This document shows, piece after piece, positions 53,209 to 62,496 of a stretch of DNA of 64,000 bases. Made by a program: the position numbers and the translations under genes. A model generated the notes under the pieces. That model did no database searches and was not told where the DNA came from. It worked only from the letters and a program-made list of their open reading frames with translations. Source of the stretch: Rhynchopus sp. YZ270_cl-10 (Eukaryota; Euglenozoa; Diplonemea; Diplonemida; Diplonemidae); contig OZ037889.1 of the NCBI GenBank assembly GCA_964035575.1, positions 558,001-622,000 on the forward strand, given 5' to 3'. Positions within the stretch are counted from its first letter, which is position 1. Each line of letters opens with the position of its first letter.

Positions 53209-53709
53209 TTACAGCGGTCTTGCCTCAATAAAATTCCACTGCAGCAGCTTCGTCCATCCGTTCAGACGCACCATGGGGATGGCCCCGCTGTACTGCGCGA
53301 CTACACCGTATTTCCAGTCCTCCGTTTCGGAGTCGCGGACGCGGACTTCGTGGCCGACTGCGAGGGGGGCTGGTGCATCACCGACACCACCACCGCCAAC
53401 ACCTAGCCCTCCTGCCCCACCTACACCACCCACAGCTCCCAGGGCCTGCAGCAACGTCTCTTGGTCAGAAGGTGCCCCCGGCAGTACTGGAAGTGCCGTC
53501 TTCGCGCTCTCCTGCAGCAGGCTCTTGTGCCGTTCCAACAGCCCCGCCTCGTGCACCTCGAGCCCCCCAATGCGCTCCTTCAACGCAGCCACACGCAGCC
53601 GATGCGCCTCACCCTCACCCTCAATAAGCTCAAGCAACCTCTCCTTATCCGCCTCCAGCTGTGACACACGGTCAAACAGGTTCTGCACAGGATGCTTCAC
53701 GCGGTCCAT
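53209..53709 (-). CDS. Coiled-coil protein with a C-terminal SH3/Tudor-like module
   Basis: 166 residues from the ATG at 53709. Residues about 8-70 are coiled coil. A Gly-rich linker (GGVGGAGGLGVGGGGVG) leads to residues about 115-163: VRVRDSETEDWKYGVVAQ, then VRLNGWTKLLQWNFIEAR. A WKYG..V...P.V...GW pattern of this kind resembles a small beta-barrel that I believe is common in kinetoplastid coiled-coil proteins (from memory, unverified). An upstream frame exists to 53919 but lacks an ATG-proximal acceptor and reads as spacer. Function is unknown; a cytoskeletal scaffold is a guess. Confidence 0.7.
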   Translation of the reverse strand: MDRVKHPVQNLFDRVSQLEADKERLLELIEGEGEAHRLRVAALKERIGGLEVHEAGLLERHKSLLQESAKTALPVLPGAPSDQETLLQALGAVGGVGGAGGLGVGGGGVGDAPAPLAVGHEVRVRDSETEDWKYGVVAQYSGAIPMVRLNGWTKLLQWNFIEARPL

Positions 53710-53979
53710 TTTGTTGTATGAAACAGTCGGGTTATCCCAAATGTCACCCAGGGTATTTATAGTATTGTGTCGCGCATTTCTGGGAGATGAACTTTTCAAA
53801 GGTGCCAAAAAAAAAAAATCGGTGATGAGCCAATAGGGATATTTTTTTAACTTAATGGTGGTACAATATACAAACAGAACGGAACGCAAAAGAGATATGC
53901 AAACGCCCTTACCGGACACCGGCGGACGCGGGCAAGAGAAAAGAAAAAAACTGAATACCCACCCCCAATACCCCCCAAC

Positions 53980-55722
53980 TCACTGCGGCGGGGCTGGCGA
54001 CGTTTTGGCCCGTTTGTTTCCAAGGCTGTGGAGTTCATCGCGCACCTTCATCAACTCCCCCTCGAGTTCTGAGAGGGAGCGTCCGCTGTGCGACGTTGCT
54101 GCGGCTGCTCCCACTTGGCTGTGCACAGCACCACCTTGCATCTGCGGGAACACGGCTGCTGCAACCCGATCCATCTCCTGCTCCGCCACACTCACTGTCC
54201 TTTGCGTGATCTGCGTGAGCGTAGGCGAATACGACCGCACCACGTTCCCCTGCTGCTCCACACGCCCTTGCTCAATGAACTGCGAGGACAGAATCGTCGT
54301 GCCCGGCGGAGGCAACGACTCATGCGACTGCAGCGACTGATGGCTATGACTGCGACTCCGTGCCACCTCTGCATTCAACCGACCTTTGTCCTGCGCAAGC
54401 TCGATGGTCTGCCTCTGCAGTTCGAGGACCGACTGCGCAAGCTCCTCCTTGGCGCGACGTTCCTTGTCAAGCACGCGCTCCACCTCACGCAAACGCTCTG
54501 CCTCTGCTGCATTGCGCGCAGAACGGTCAATCTCCCTTGCACGCAGATCCTCTAGTTGATGCCGGTGGCTGTCCTCCGCAGCACGAAGGCGTGCAGCCTC
54601 GTTGACAGCATTGCTGTAGCGCTGCCCCTGCGACCGCAACTCATGCTGCAAGGTTTCCTCCGATCGAGTGTGCGCCGTCTTTTGCTCATCCGACAGATCC
54701 CTGATGCGGACTGCCTCGGAACGAACCTTATCAAGCAGCTTATCCTTTTCCGCCAACGCCTCCTTCGCGGTGTTAAGCTTGATAGTGAGTGCAGAGACCT
54801 GCTCGCATTTGATGGTCAGCTCCTTGGTGACGTGGTGCATGTTGTTCTGCAGCTTTTCAAACTCACCTGCTTTGGCGACGGCGGATGAGTTTTTGAGCGT
54901 CTGTAGCGCCTCCCCCGCCTCGGCAAGCTGCTGGCGGTAGTGGTTCACCTCGTTGCATTTTGTGCTGAGCTCGGAAGCAAGCTTGTCACTGCGCAGCTGC
55001 AGGCCCTGGACCTGCTCCGCCATGACCCCACCCTCCTTCTTCTTCTCAAGCAAATGTTGCGACAACTGTTTATCCCGTGTTGTCAGCTCCTCGATGTCCG
55101 CCTGCGCAGCCTCCTCAAACGAAGACAGCCGCTCCTCACAGACGGTAAGACTTTGCTGCAGGTCTTCGCTCTTCTCAGTCAGGGTGGTGTTCTTCTCCTC
55201 AAGCTCTTGACGTTCTTTGACGGTTTGGACCAAATGGACTGCGAGAGTTTCGGCCTTTTCGCGGTAGATTGCGTTCTCGTGTTCCAGCTCTGCCATGCGG
55301 TCGCGCGATTCGGTGAGCGCATTGGCGACTTCTTGGCCTTCGCGTTTGAGAGAGACGATCTCGGTTTTTACTTTGCGGAGATTGGAGTTTTCTTCGCGGA
55401 GTGTGGCAAGCTCGTGGTGGTAGTGCCGGCACTCTGCGATGAGGTGCCCGATGCTCTCACGGCACATCTCTGTGATGGCCTGCACCTCTTCCGCGTCGTG
55501 CTGCTGCACCGCACTGTGCAGGTCAATCAACTGCCGCTGCTTTGCGTCAAGCTCATGCAGCCGTGTTGTCCGCGCCTCAGCGTCCTTCGCAACAAGCTCC
55601 TCCATCCCAAGCACAACCTCGCGCAGCATGTGTGCATGCTCATTGTCCTCTATCTCATCAAGGGTGTGCAGCAGATCAGCATGCAACGTCTGCAGTGTCA
55701 ACTCTCGCTCTACGCTAAGCAT
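53980..55722 (-). CDS. Long coiled-coil protein
   Basis: 580 residues from the ATG at 55722. Almost the whole protein (about 20-480) is a continuous predicted coiled coil with heptads rich in Glu, Lys, Arg and Leu; the last 100 residues are less regular (SHSHQSLQSHESLPPPGT) and end KRAKTSPAPPQ. No motor, membrane or signal segment. Such proteins are usually structural, for example flagellar or basal-body parts; no family is assigned. The leader has a clear acceptor (TTACCTTCCCCTAG) about 70 bases before the ATG, and a family I hairpin repeat lies just beyond it at 55829-55869. Confidence 0.75.
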   Translation of the reverse strand: MLSVERELTLQTLHADLLHTLDEIEDNEHAHMLREVVLGMEELVAKDAEARTTRLHELDAKQRQLIDLHSAVQQHDAEEVQAITEMCRESIGHLIAECRHYHHELATLREENSNLRKVKTEIVSLKREGQEVANALTESRDRMAELEHENAIYREKAETLAVHLVQTVKERQELEEKNTTLTEKSEDLQQSLTVCEERLSSFEEAAQADIEELTTRDKQLSQHLLEKKKEGGVMAEQVQGLQLRSDKLASELSTKCNEVNHYRQQLAEAGEALQTLKNSSAVAKAGEFEKLQNNMHHVTKELTIKCEQVSALTIKLNTAKEALAEKDKLLDKVRSEAVRIRDLSDEQKTAHTRSEETLQHELRSQGQRYSNAVNEAARLRAAEDSHRHQLEDLRAREIDRSARNAAEAERLREVERVLDKERRAKEELAQSVLELQRQTIELAQDKGRLNAEVARSRSHSHQSLQSHESLPPPGTTILSSQFIEQGRVEQQGNVVRSYSPTLTQITQRTVSVAEQEMDRVAAAVFPQMQGGAVHSQVGAAAATSHSGRSLSELEGELMKVRDELHSLGNKRAKTSPAPPQ

Positions 55723-55828
55723 TTATTTGTCCAACTTTTTTGCTTTTTTGTCTGTTTGTGTTGAGGGTGCTTTTGATGTACCTACCCCCGAAACTAGGGG
55801 AAGGTAAAGAAACGAAAACAAAATAATG

Positions 55829-55869
55829 TTGATAAGATGAACCTAAGCCTCTCGTGCTCAGTCACCTTG
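55829..55869 (+). repeat. Dispersed hairpin repeat family I
   Basis: A canonical copy (AAGATGAACCTAAGC, CTCTCGT, GCTCAG, TCACCTT) in the leader or spacer of the coiled-coil gene. Confidence 0.7.
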
Positions 55870-55885
55870 CAAGTAATATGACGTA

Positions 55886-56007
55886 CAGTGGTGAAACAAA
55901 ACCCCGCCCAAGAAAAATTCCACCTATTCCGCAAACCCGCCGGAGTAATTTCCGCCATCGATTTCAATTCCGCCTTTAGTTTAGGCGTAACTTTTGTTTA
56001 ACCACTG
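55886..56007. mobile_element. Tc1/mariner-type MITE, 122 bp
   Basis: Inverted ends CAGTGGTGAAACAAAA and CAGTGGTTAAACAAAA are flanked by TA on both sides (55884-55885 and 56008-56009). It lies between a family I and a family III repeat. Confidence 0.75.
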
Positions 56008-56379
56008 TAAAATACAACAAATCCTTGTATGACGCTGTACCTTTGGTGCGTGATCAAAACACCGGGCGGCGTTCCACCGAGTTGCAAGCTTGCTTGAGGA
56101 GCACAACCACCCCCACGGAGGACGGTCATGGGATGCATTGGATGCTGAAGGTGGACAAACTGATGGATAACACCCCCCACACAGCTGCTGGCATCGGTGA
56201 AAAATATGGAGGGGGAAATCAGGCAATTCTTTTAACTTCTTAAACTCCGGTTTCCTTTTATTTTTTTTTTGAAGAAAAAAAAACCCGGGTGAGAGGGATA
56301 TGGAGAAGGTGGAGGATCAAAAAGAACAACCCCCCATCTTTCCCCAAGAAAAGAAAAAAGGGAAATACGAAAGCAGTGT

Positions 56380-56665
56380 ATTTTTTGGGCCGGTTGGGGG
56401 GGGTCAGTGACCCCCCCAAATTTTCTCCGGAAATTTGGGCCGGTGGGGGGGGTCAGTTTTTTCAGCTGGGTTTGAGGTGTTTCCTCGGCGTGGTGTAAAA
56501 AGCTATACATTTACACCGTACCCAAAAAAATTTTCGCCTGCGGCGCCATTTTTTTTGTTTTTTTTTTTGCTCCGCAAAAAAAAAAATATACAGTTCACTA
56601 TGTTCCCTGGTCGTGCTGAAAAAAAAATTTGGGCAAAAAAACAAACTGACCCCCCCCAAACTTAA
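56380..56665. repeat. Oligo-G inverted repeats with a hAT-core fragment
   Basis: GGCCGGTGGGGGGGGTCAG occurs twice on the left and its inverse (CTGACCCCCCCC) on the right near 56650. Between them lies a CGCCTGCGGCGCC segment next to GGTGTAAA, the same core as in the hAT-like element at 22579. Probably a broken or nested element; limits are uncertain. Confidence 0.4.
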
Positions 56666-57871
56666 AATCTGGATTCCTGGATAAGACACTGTACGAAAGC
56701 AAAAAAAAAAAAAAAAAAGAAAAGGAAAAGGAAAAAAAGGGAGGGGGGTTCCATCTTCTGCTGTATCCCATTTGCCCTCCCTCCCCCCTTTTTTTTCTCC
56801 CCAACAGCAAAACACATAACCTTCAAAAAAAATAAGCGAGTGTAGTAAAAATATTCAAAAACCCAACCCTTTTATGGCAAGGCACTGTTTTATGAAATAA
56901 ATCTGCTAATGTGGCGGTTACCACCCTATGTGGTTTTTGCACCCAACAAAAAACGCCTTTTTTTCTGGAACTTAAATTTTAAATAACTGAACCACAAGAA
57001 AAGGGAAGGCATATCGTATCATTATCTTAAACCATGAGTGGGAAGGAGAGCTTCAGGGGAGAAACAGGCTGCGGGGAAAAACACAGTCTCACGCCAACAA
57101 AAAACAAAACAAAACTTGATAAAGCTGATGGTGCTACTCTCGTGCACAATAAATACTCATCAAGAACCCTGGTGCTCCTCCAATCATTCTCCCCCACAAA
57201 GTCTTTTGATAGCAATGAACACTAACGTTCCTCCACTCTAGCGATCAGGTTATCCAGTTTCTTGCAAAACTGTTCTAATTTTCTTTTTCTTTTCCTTTTT
57301 TTTTTTTTACGTTATGTTTGAAATATAAGGGCCAACCCATCCATTGAACCTATCCACGTTAAACAAAAGAGAAAAAAAGAAGAAAAAAAAATGAAACGTT
57401 GGGGGGAAAGGGAAAAAAGAAAAAAAAGGAGAAGGGGGAAGAAAAAAGAGTTGACTTTCTGGGTGTGTGAAAGGTTAAAAAAAAATATATGGGGTTTTAA
57501 CAAAGAAAAAAGTGGAGGGGAAGGGGGGGTGGGTGGACTTCGAATCCTCCCACCCCTCACCCCTACCTGCCCATAGATATCACCCAAAATAGACACGTTT
57601 TGTGACTTGGCATTTTTTTTTCCCACCTCCCTCCCACAAGGGGGCGAAGGCGGGGGTAGCTTGTTGTTCTCTTTTGTCAGCAGGGGAGGGGAAGGGAGAT
57701 AGTTTGTTCCCGTACTCACGCCCCCCCCACCTTTTTTTATTGTCGAAAACTTTTTTTTTTTGTATTACGTTGCCCGTCTGTATCTCATTTTGTATAAATT
57801 ATTTGCATTTTTGACAAAGTTAAAATCGAAAAAAAAAATCGTTCTCTCATTTCCTTTTTTTTTTGCTACGT

Positions 57872-60616
57872 CTACAGCTTGCTGCCACGAGCAATCTGGC
57901 GGCGGGACTTCTCGAGAGCGCGCTCCTCCTCAATCGCTGCCTGCCCGGCGGCGATGATTGCGATGGGCACACGGAATGGCGAGCAGGACACGTAGGAGAG
58001 GCCGACCTTGTGGCAGAACTTGACACTGCTGGGCTCACCTCCGTGCTCACCACAGATGCCGCACTTAAGGCCGTCACGGGTGGCACGTCCCTTCTGCACT
58101 GCCATCTCCACAAGTTTGCCGACACCGCCCTGGTCAAGCACCTGGAAGGGGTCGTGGTGGTAGATCCCCTGGCGGGCGTACTCCTTCAGGAAGGCGCCAG
58201 CGTCGTCACGGGAGAACCCACATCCCATCTGCGTCAGGTCGTTGGTTCCGAAGGAGAAGAACTCAGCCTCCTCAGCGATCTCGTCGGCGGTGATGCATGC
58301 ACGCGGCACCTCAATCATGGTGCCCACAAGGTAGTTCATCTTGATGTTGCGGCGCTCAAGGATGTGCTCCGCGACGGTGATGCAACGCTTCTTCATGATG
58401 GCCAGCTCCTCGACCTTGCCGACAAGCGGGATCATGACCTCGGGGGTGATGTCGAGGCCGGTGCTCTGCTTCACATCGCATGCCGCCTCGAAGATGGCCT
58501 CGACCTGCGTGTCGTAGATCTCGTTGTAGGTGAGGCCCAGACGCACACCACGGTGGCCAAGCATGGGGTTCTCCTCGTGCAGGGCGTTGACGCGTGCAGC
58601 CACCTTGGCAGGGGAGAGGCCGAGCTTGCGTGCAAGGTCGCCCTGGGTCTTCGCGTCATGCGGGACAAACTCGTGCAGTGGGGGGTCGAGCAGACGGATC
58701 GTGCAAGGCAGCCCCTTCATGGCCTTGAAGATGCCCACAAAGTCCTCCTTCTGGTACGGAAGGATCTTGCGCAGGGCCGCCTTCCTGCCCTCAACGTTCT
58801 CGGCAAGGATCATCTCGCGCACAGCGTCAATGCGGTCGCCCTCGAAGAACATGTGCTCGGTACGGCACAGACCGATGCCCTCAGCTCCGAAGCCAAAGGC
58901 CACGGCCGCGTCCTTCGGGGTGTCGGCGTTGGCACGCACACCCAGGCGGCGCACGGAGGTGGCCCACTTGAGGATCTCTCCGAAGGGTCCACCCAGGCTC
59001 GGGCGGACAAGCGGCACGCTGCCCTCGATGACGTGCCCGACGGTGCCGTTGAGGGAGATGAAGTCGCCCTCACGGATCACCTTGTTGCCGATGGTGGCCT
59101 TCTTGTTCTTGTAGTCGACCTCGAGCTCGGTGACGCCGCAGACACAGCACTTTCCCATACCACGCGCGACAACGGCTGCATGCGAGGTCATACCACCACG
59201 CGCGGTCAGAATACCGTTCGCAGCGGCCATACCGCCCAGGTCCTCAGGCGACGTCTCCGTGCGCACCATGATCACAGTCTTTCCAGCCTCCGCCCACTGC
59301 TCCGCTGCGGTGGCAGTGAACACAACCTGGCCAACACCTGCTCCCGGCGACGCAGGCAGACCCTTGGCGAGAACGTGGACCTTCTGCTTGGGGTCGATGT
59401 ACGGGTGCAGAAGCTGGTCGATCTGGTTGCAGTCGATGCGCATGATGGCCTCCTTCTTGTCGATGAGGCCCTCGCCCACCATGTCGCCCGCAATGCGCAC
59501 GGCAGCCTGCATGGTGCGCTTCCCGCTGCGTGTCTGCAGGAAGTAGAGCTTGCCCTGCTGGATGGTGAACTCCATGTCCTGCATGTCGCGGAAGTGGCGC
59601 TCCAGAAGGTTCTTCAGGTCAACCAGCTCCTTGAAGAGCGCAGGCATGCCCTCCTCCATCGAGGGGAACTTGCTGGCGCGCTCGGACTCAGGGATGTTGT
59701 GGTTTGCGGACCACTCGCGCGAGGCCTCCTTGGTGATCTGCTGCGGCGTTCTGATGCCCGCAACGACGTCCTCACCCTGCGCGTTGACAAGCCACTCGCC
59801 GTAGAAACGGGGGTCACCGTTGGAGGGGTTGCGCGAGAAGCAGACACCTGTCGCAGAGTTGTTGTCGTAGTTTCCGTACACCATCGCCTGCACGTTGACG
59901 GCAGTTCCGAGGAGCCCGCGGATGTGGTTCAGCTCACGGTACTTCACGGCACGGGGGTTGTTCCAGGAGGAGAAGACGGCAGTGATGGCCTCCCACAGCT
60001 GGGTGGTGGGGTCCTGCGGGAAGGTGCGGTTGCACTGCTTCTGGAAGAGGACCTTGTAGACGTCGCTGATGCGCTTCAGCTCTGCGAGGGGCAGGTCGCA
60101 GTCGGCCTTGACACCGACACGCTTCTTGGTCTCCCAGAGCTCGTGCTCGAAGGGCTCCATGTCGCAGCCACCGACGACGTTGCTGTACATTGCAAGGAAG
60201 CGGCGGTAGCTGTCCCAGACGAACTTCTCGTTTCCGGTGGCCTTGGCGAAGGCAACGACGGTCTGGTCGTTGAGCCCAAGGTTGAGGACGGTGTCCATCA
60301 TACCGGGCATGGAGACAGCGGCACCACTGCGCACAGAGAAGAGCAGCGGTGCACTCTGCGAGCCAAAGGTGAGCCCCATCTGCTTCTCCACGTTGCGCAC
60401 GGCGGTCGTCACCTGCGACTTCACCTGCTCAGGGTACACTCCTGCGTTCTCGTTGAAGAAGTTGCACGTCTCGGTGGTCAGCACAAAACCCGGGGGAACA
60501 GGCATGCCCAGACGCACCATCTCGCAGAGGTTCGCTCCCTTCCCTCCAAGCAGGTTCTTCATGGTGGAGTCACCATCGCTCTTGCCTCCACCAAAGGCGT
60601 AGACGTACTTCGCCAT
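57872..60616 (-). CDS. PPDK: Pyruvate phosphate dikinase with a glycosomal (PTS1) tail
   Basis: 914 residues, the length of trypanosomatid PPDK. It interconverts pyruvate, ATP and phosphate with PEP, AMP and pyrophosphate. Domains in order: ATP-grasp nucleotide-binding (about 1-340, GGKGANLCEM and SVRSGAAVSMPGMMDT), the phospho-histidine domain with GGMTSHAAVVARGMG (His479 catalytic; Thr477 is the regulatory threonine position), and the TIM-barrel PEP/pyruvate domain with GFGAEGIGLCRTEHMF and CGICGEHGGEP (catalytic Cys855). The C-terminus is GSKL, so the last three residues are a consensus type-1 peroxisomal signal. In kinetoplastids and diplonemids this enzyme is in glycosomes, where it balances ATP and pyrophosphate; that location is inferred here. 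The leader contains CCCTCCCTCCTAG about 50 bases before the ATG. Confidence 0.98.
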   Translation of the reverse strand: MAKYVYAFGGGKSDGDSTMKNLLGGKGANLCEMVRLGMPVPPGFVLTTETCNFFNENAGVYPEQVKSQVTTAVRNVEKQMGLTFGSQSAPLLFSVRSGAAVSMPGMMDTVLNLGLNDQTVVAFAKATGNEKFVWDSYRRFLAMYSNVVGGCDMEPFEHELWETKKRVGVKADCDLPLAELKRISDVYKVLFQKQCNRTFPQDPTTQLWEAITAVFSSWNNPRAVKYRELNHIRGLLGTAVNVQAMVYGNYDNNSATGVCFSRNPSNGDPRFYGEWLVNAQGEDVVAGIRTPQQITKEASREWSANHNIPESERASKFPSMEEGMPALFKELVDLKNLLERHFRDMQDMEFTIQQGKLYFLQTRSGKRTMQAAVRIAGDMVGEGLIDKKEAIMRIDCNQIDQLLHPYIDPKQKVHVLAKGLPASPGAGVGQVVFTATAAEQWAEAGKTVIMVRTETSPEDLGGMAAANGILTARGGMTSHAAVVARGMGKCCVCGVTELEVDYKNKKATIGNKVIREGDFISLNGTVGHVIEGSVPLVRPSLGGPFGEILKWATSVRRLGVRANADTPKDAAVAFGFGAEGIGLCRTEHMFFEGDRIDAVREMILAENVEGRKAALRKILPYQKEDFVGIFKAMKGLPCTIRLLDPPLHEFVPHDAKTQGDLARKLGLSPAKVAARVNALHEENPMLGHRGVRLGLTYNEIYDTQVEAIFEAACDVKQSTGLDITPEVMIPLVGKVEELAIMKKRCITVAEHILERRNIKMNYLVGTMIEVPRACITADEIAEEAEFFSFGTNDLTQMGCGFSRDDAGAFLKEYARQGIYHHDPFQVLDQGGVGKLVEMAVQKGRATRDGLKCGICGEHGGEPSSVKFCHKVGLSYVSCSPFRVPIAIIAAGQAAIEEERALEKSRRQIARGSKL

Positions 60617-61803
60617 TTGTTAGCTTTGTTTTTGTTTGTTTATGAAACACCTGTCGTAGAAATGAAGCTAGGAGGGAGGGAGGGGGAGCATGCAGTTGCA
60701 AGGTTCATAAATTGGGGTATCTGTTTTAGGTTAGACGATATAAAAACCACTCAAGAGAAAAGAGGTTACCAGCCTCATTGGGGCTGGGTCACTTTTGATC
60801 ACAGTCATATCGCACAGCAAAAAAAACGGTGCCCTTTTAGGTGCACCTACCCCGCTTTCCCAGATGCATCAAGAACGCATCCAGAATATTTTGCATTACC
60901 CCATCCCCCCCGTAGGGGGGGTCAAATGCACTTAAAAAAACGATACAAACGTCATTTTTTCGAGTTTTTGATAAAAACGCATTATTTTGGATGATTGAGT
61001 AGAAATTTTGACCAAGAACCTCTCAAAAACATCGTGGGAGGTGGTTTTCATGCCAGAGGGGGATCACATGCACCCCAAATGGTGAAATTCCAAAAAAAAA
61101 AAAAAATGCCCATGATTGGTACCAGCCCCACCAATTCCTTACTGGGGGGGGTCGAATAGTAGATCCCCCCTTTGAATAGTAGATCCCCCCCTAAATTTTA
61201 GACTCCAATTTTTTTGACCATATTTTAGGTGCTCGAAAGTGGAGTCTGACCCCCATGTCCAGGTCACAAAAATGCCCGATGAGTCCAATAAAGCAACAGA
61301 TTTCATGTTTTGAGTAGTTGTGGTAATATGTGGAAAAAAATTTATACAGGGGGGATCTACTATTTAGGGGGGATCCACTATTCGGCCCCCCCCAGTAAGG
61401 AGTTAAATTCCGATTTTTTTCATTTTTGCGATTTTTTTGCTCAAAAACTGACGATACCCTGTTTTCGGGGCAAAACTCTCTAATTTTGGGCAGTTCCGTG
61501 TGAAAATATGCAAAAATAGTCAAAAATTGGAAAATCGTTAAGGAAATCGTTAAGGAAAATCCTTAAGACTTAACGTGGGGTACCAATCACAGGCAATTTT
61601 TTCATTTTTGACGTCTAGGCGCTCCTGGGCCCGAAAAATGGGTCAAAACCGACCTACAAACAGTTTTCCACACGATATGTGTCACATTTTCGGGTCAGAT
61701 TCACTTAGAAATGCATTTTTATCGAAAACTGAAAAAAGTGGGTTTGTATCACCCATTTGACCGCCCCTACATCCCCCCCGTCCCTTCAAAACTCATTCAA
61801 ATT
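60617..61803. other. Spacer upstream of PPDK with nested inverted repeats
   Basis: No gene seen. 60617-61080 is plain sequence with oligo-C. 61112-61589 is bounded by inverted TGATTGGTACC/GGTACCAATCA and holds the TA-flanked MITE at 61141-61395. Confidence 0.5.
61141..61395. mobile_element. TA-flanked MITE with oligo-G ends, nested
   Basis: Ends CTGGGGGGGGTCGAATAG and CTGGGGGGGGCCGAATAG (reverse complement), each followed by a second GATCCCCCC unit. TA is on both sides (61139-61140 and 61396-61397), fitting Tc1/mariner. It sits inside a larger inverted repeat, 61112-61589, suggesting insertion into an older element. Confidence 0.65.
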
Positions 61804-62149
61804 TCAAGAAGCAAAGCTCTTTGCCTGCTCCCACTCTGCGTTGCTTCCTGAGGCGTCGAAGAACTGCATTTCAGTCATATAGACACCTCCCTTGTTGAGA
61901 CGGAGCTCTTCAACCCCTTCGGGCTTGCAGGCTTCGCAGGTGGACTTTACTTCGCCACCTGGCGCTTCGATACAGATGATGTGCACCACGTTCTCCGTCG
62001 CAGTGCACTTAAAGCACCGTTGATGCTGCTTCCGTGGCCGTGGTGTCTCCCTTGTAATCGGATCCGCTTCGCGCACGTTGTCCTCCTCAACCCTGCGCCG
62101 CTTCGCTGTGTGGTGCTCTTCGTAGGAAGGCTGGGTGTCGCTGCTTCGT
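61804..62149 (-). CDS. 3' exon of a small Cys-rich protein
   Basis: The last exon gives about 114 residues, ending QAKSFAS. It includes a basic patch (TAKRRRV), then a zinc-binding-like region QRCFKCTATENVVHIICIE....STCEACKPEG (two CxxC-type pairs), and GGVYMTEMQFF. No ATG lies in frame before the probable 3' splice site (CCCCCGAACAG, exon from 62149), which follows a T-rich tract. The first exon must lie in 62150-62500 or overlap the KH gene end; I could not place it with confidence. The family is not recognised; the putative nuclear signal plus Cys pairs hint at a nucleic-acid or protein-binding role only. Confidence 0.55.
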
Positions 62150-62496
62150 CTGTTCGGGGGTTTGAAAATGTAGATAGGTTGAAAAAAAAAATATGAATCT
62201 GATGGGGGAGGTTTGGATGTGAAGAAAAAAAATGGTAGTTGTTGATACACCACAGGGTGGCGAGTGATAGGGACAACTTTTTTTTTTCGCAAGGTGTGTA
62301 GAAAGGAAGGCTTCGTCCCCCCCCTCTCTTATCTGGCGTTTGGGAACGGCGTAACGCAAAGTTTTCACTGTCATTGATGGTGAGCAGCATTAAAGAAGTA
62401 TTCGAAAGACGCATCCATAAAGGTGGCAGTGAAGGTAAAGGAGGGCAGGGGGTGGTGGAGGTGGTGTCTTCCCGACTGTTTTGCCCTTTAAGGAGC

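Larger units (their letters stand above)
55723..57871. other. Spacer between the coiled-coil gene and PPDK
   Basis: Gene-free. It has a family I repeat (55829-55869), a Tc1/mariner-type MITE (55886-56007), a family III copy (56012-56080), and an oligo-G inverted-repeat cluster at 56380-56665. The rest is A/T homopolymer-rich; nothing else recognised. Confidence 0.5.

Noticed and set aside
57863-60994. A 1043-codon open frame on the plus strand opposite PPDK
   Set aside because: It is the antisense shadow of a strongly conserved enzyme with GC-rich third positions; its translation shows no domain.
62150-62374. First exon for the Cys-rich 3' exon
   Set aside because: Several short ATG frames exist, but none joins in phase to the acceptor at 62149 through a GTATGA-type donor.
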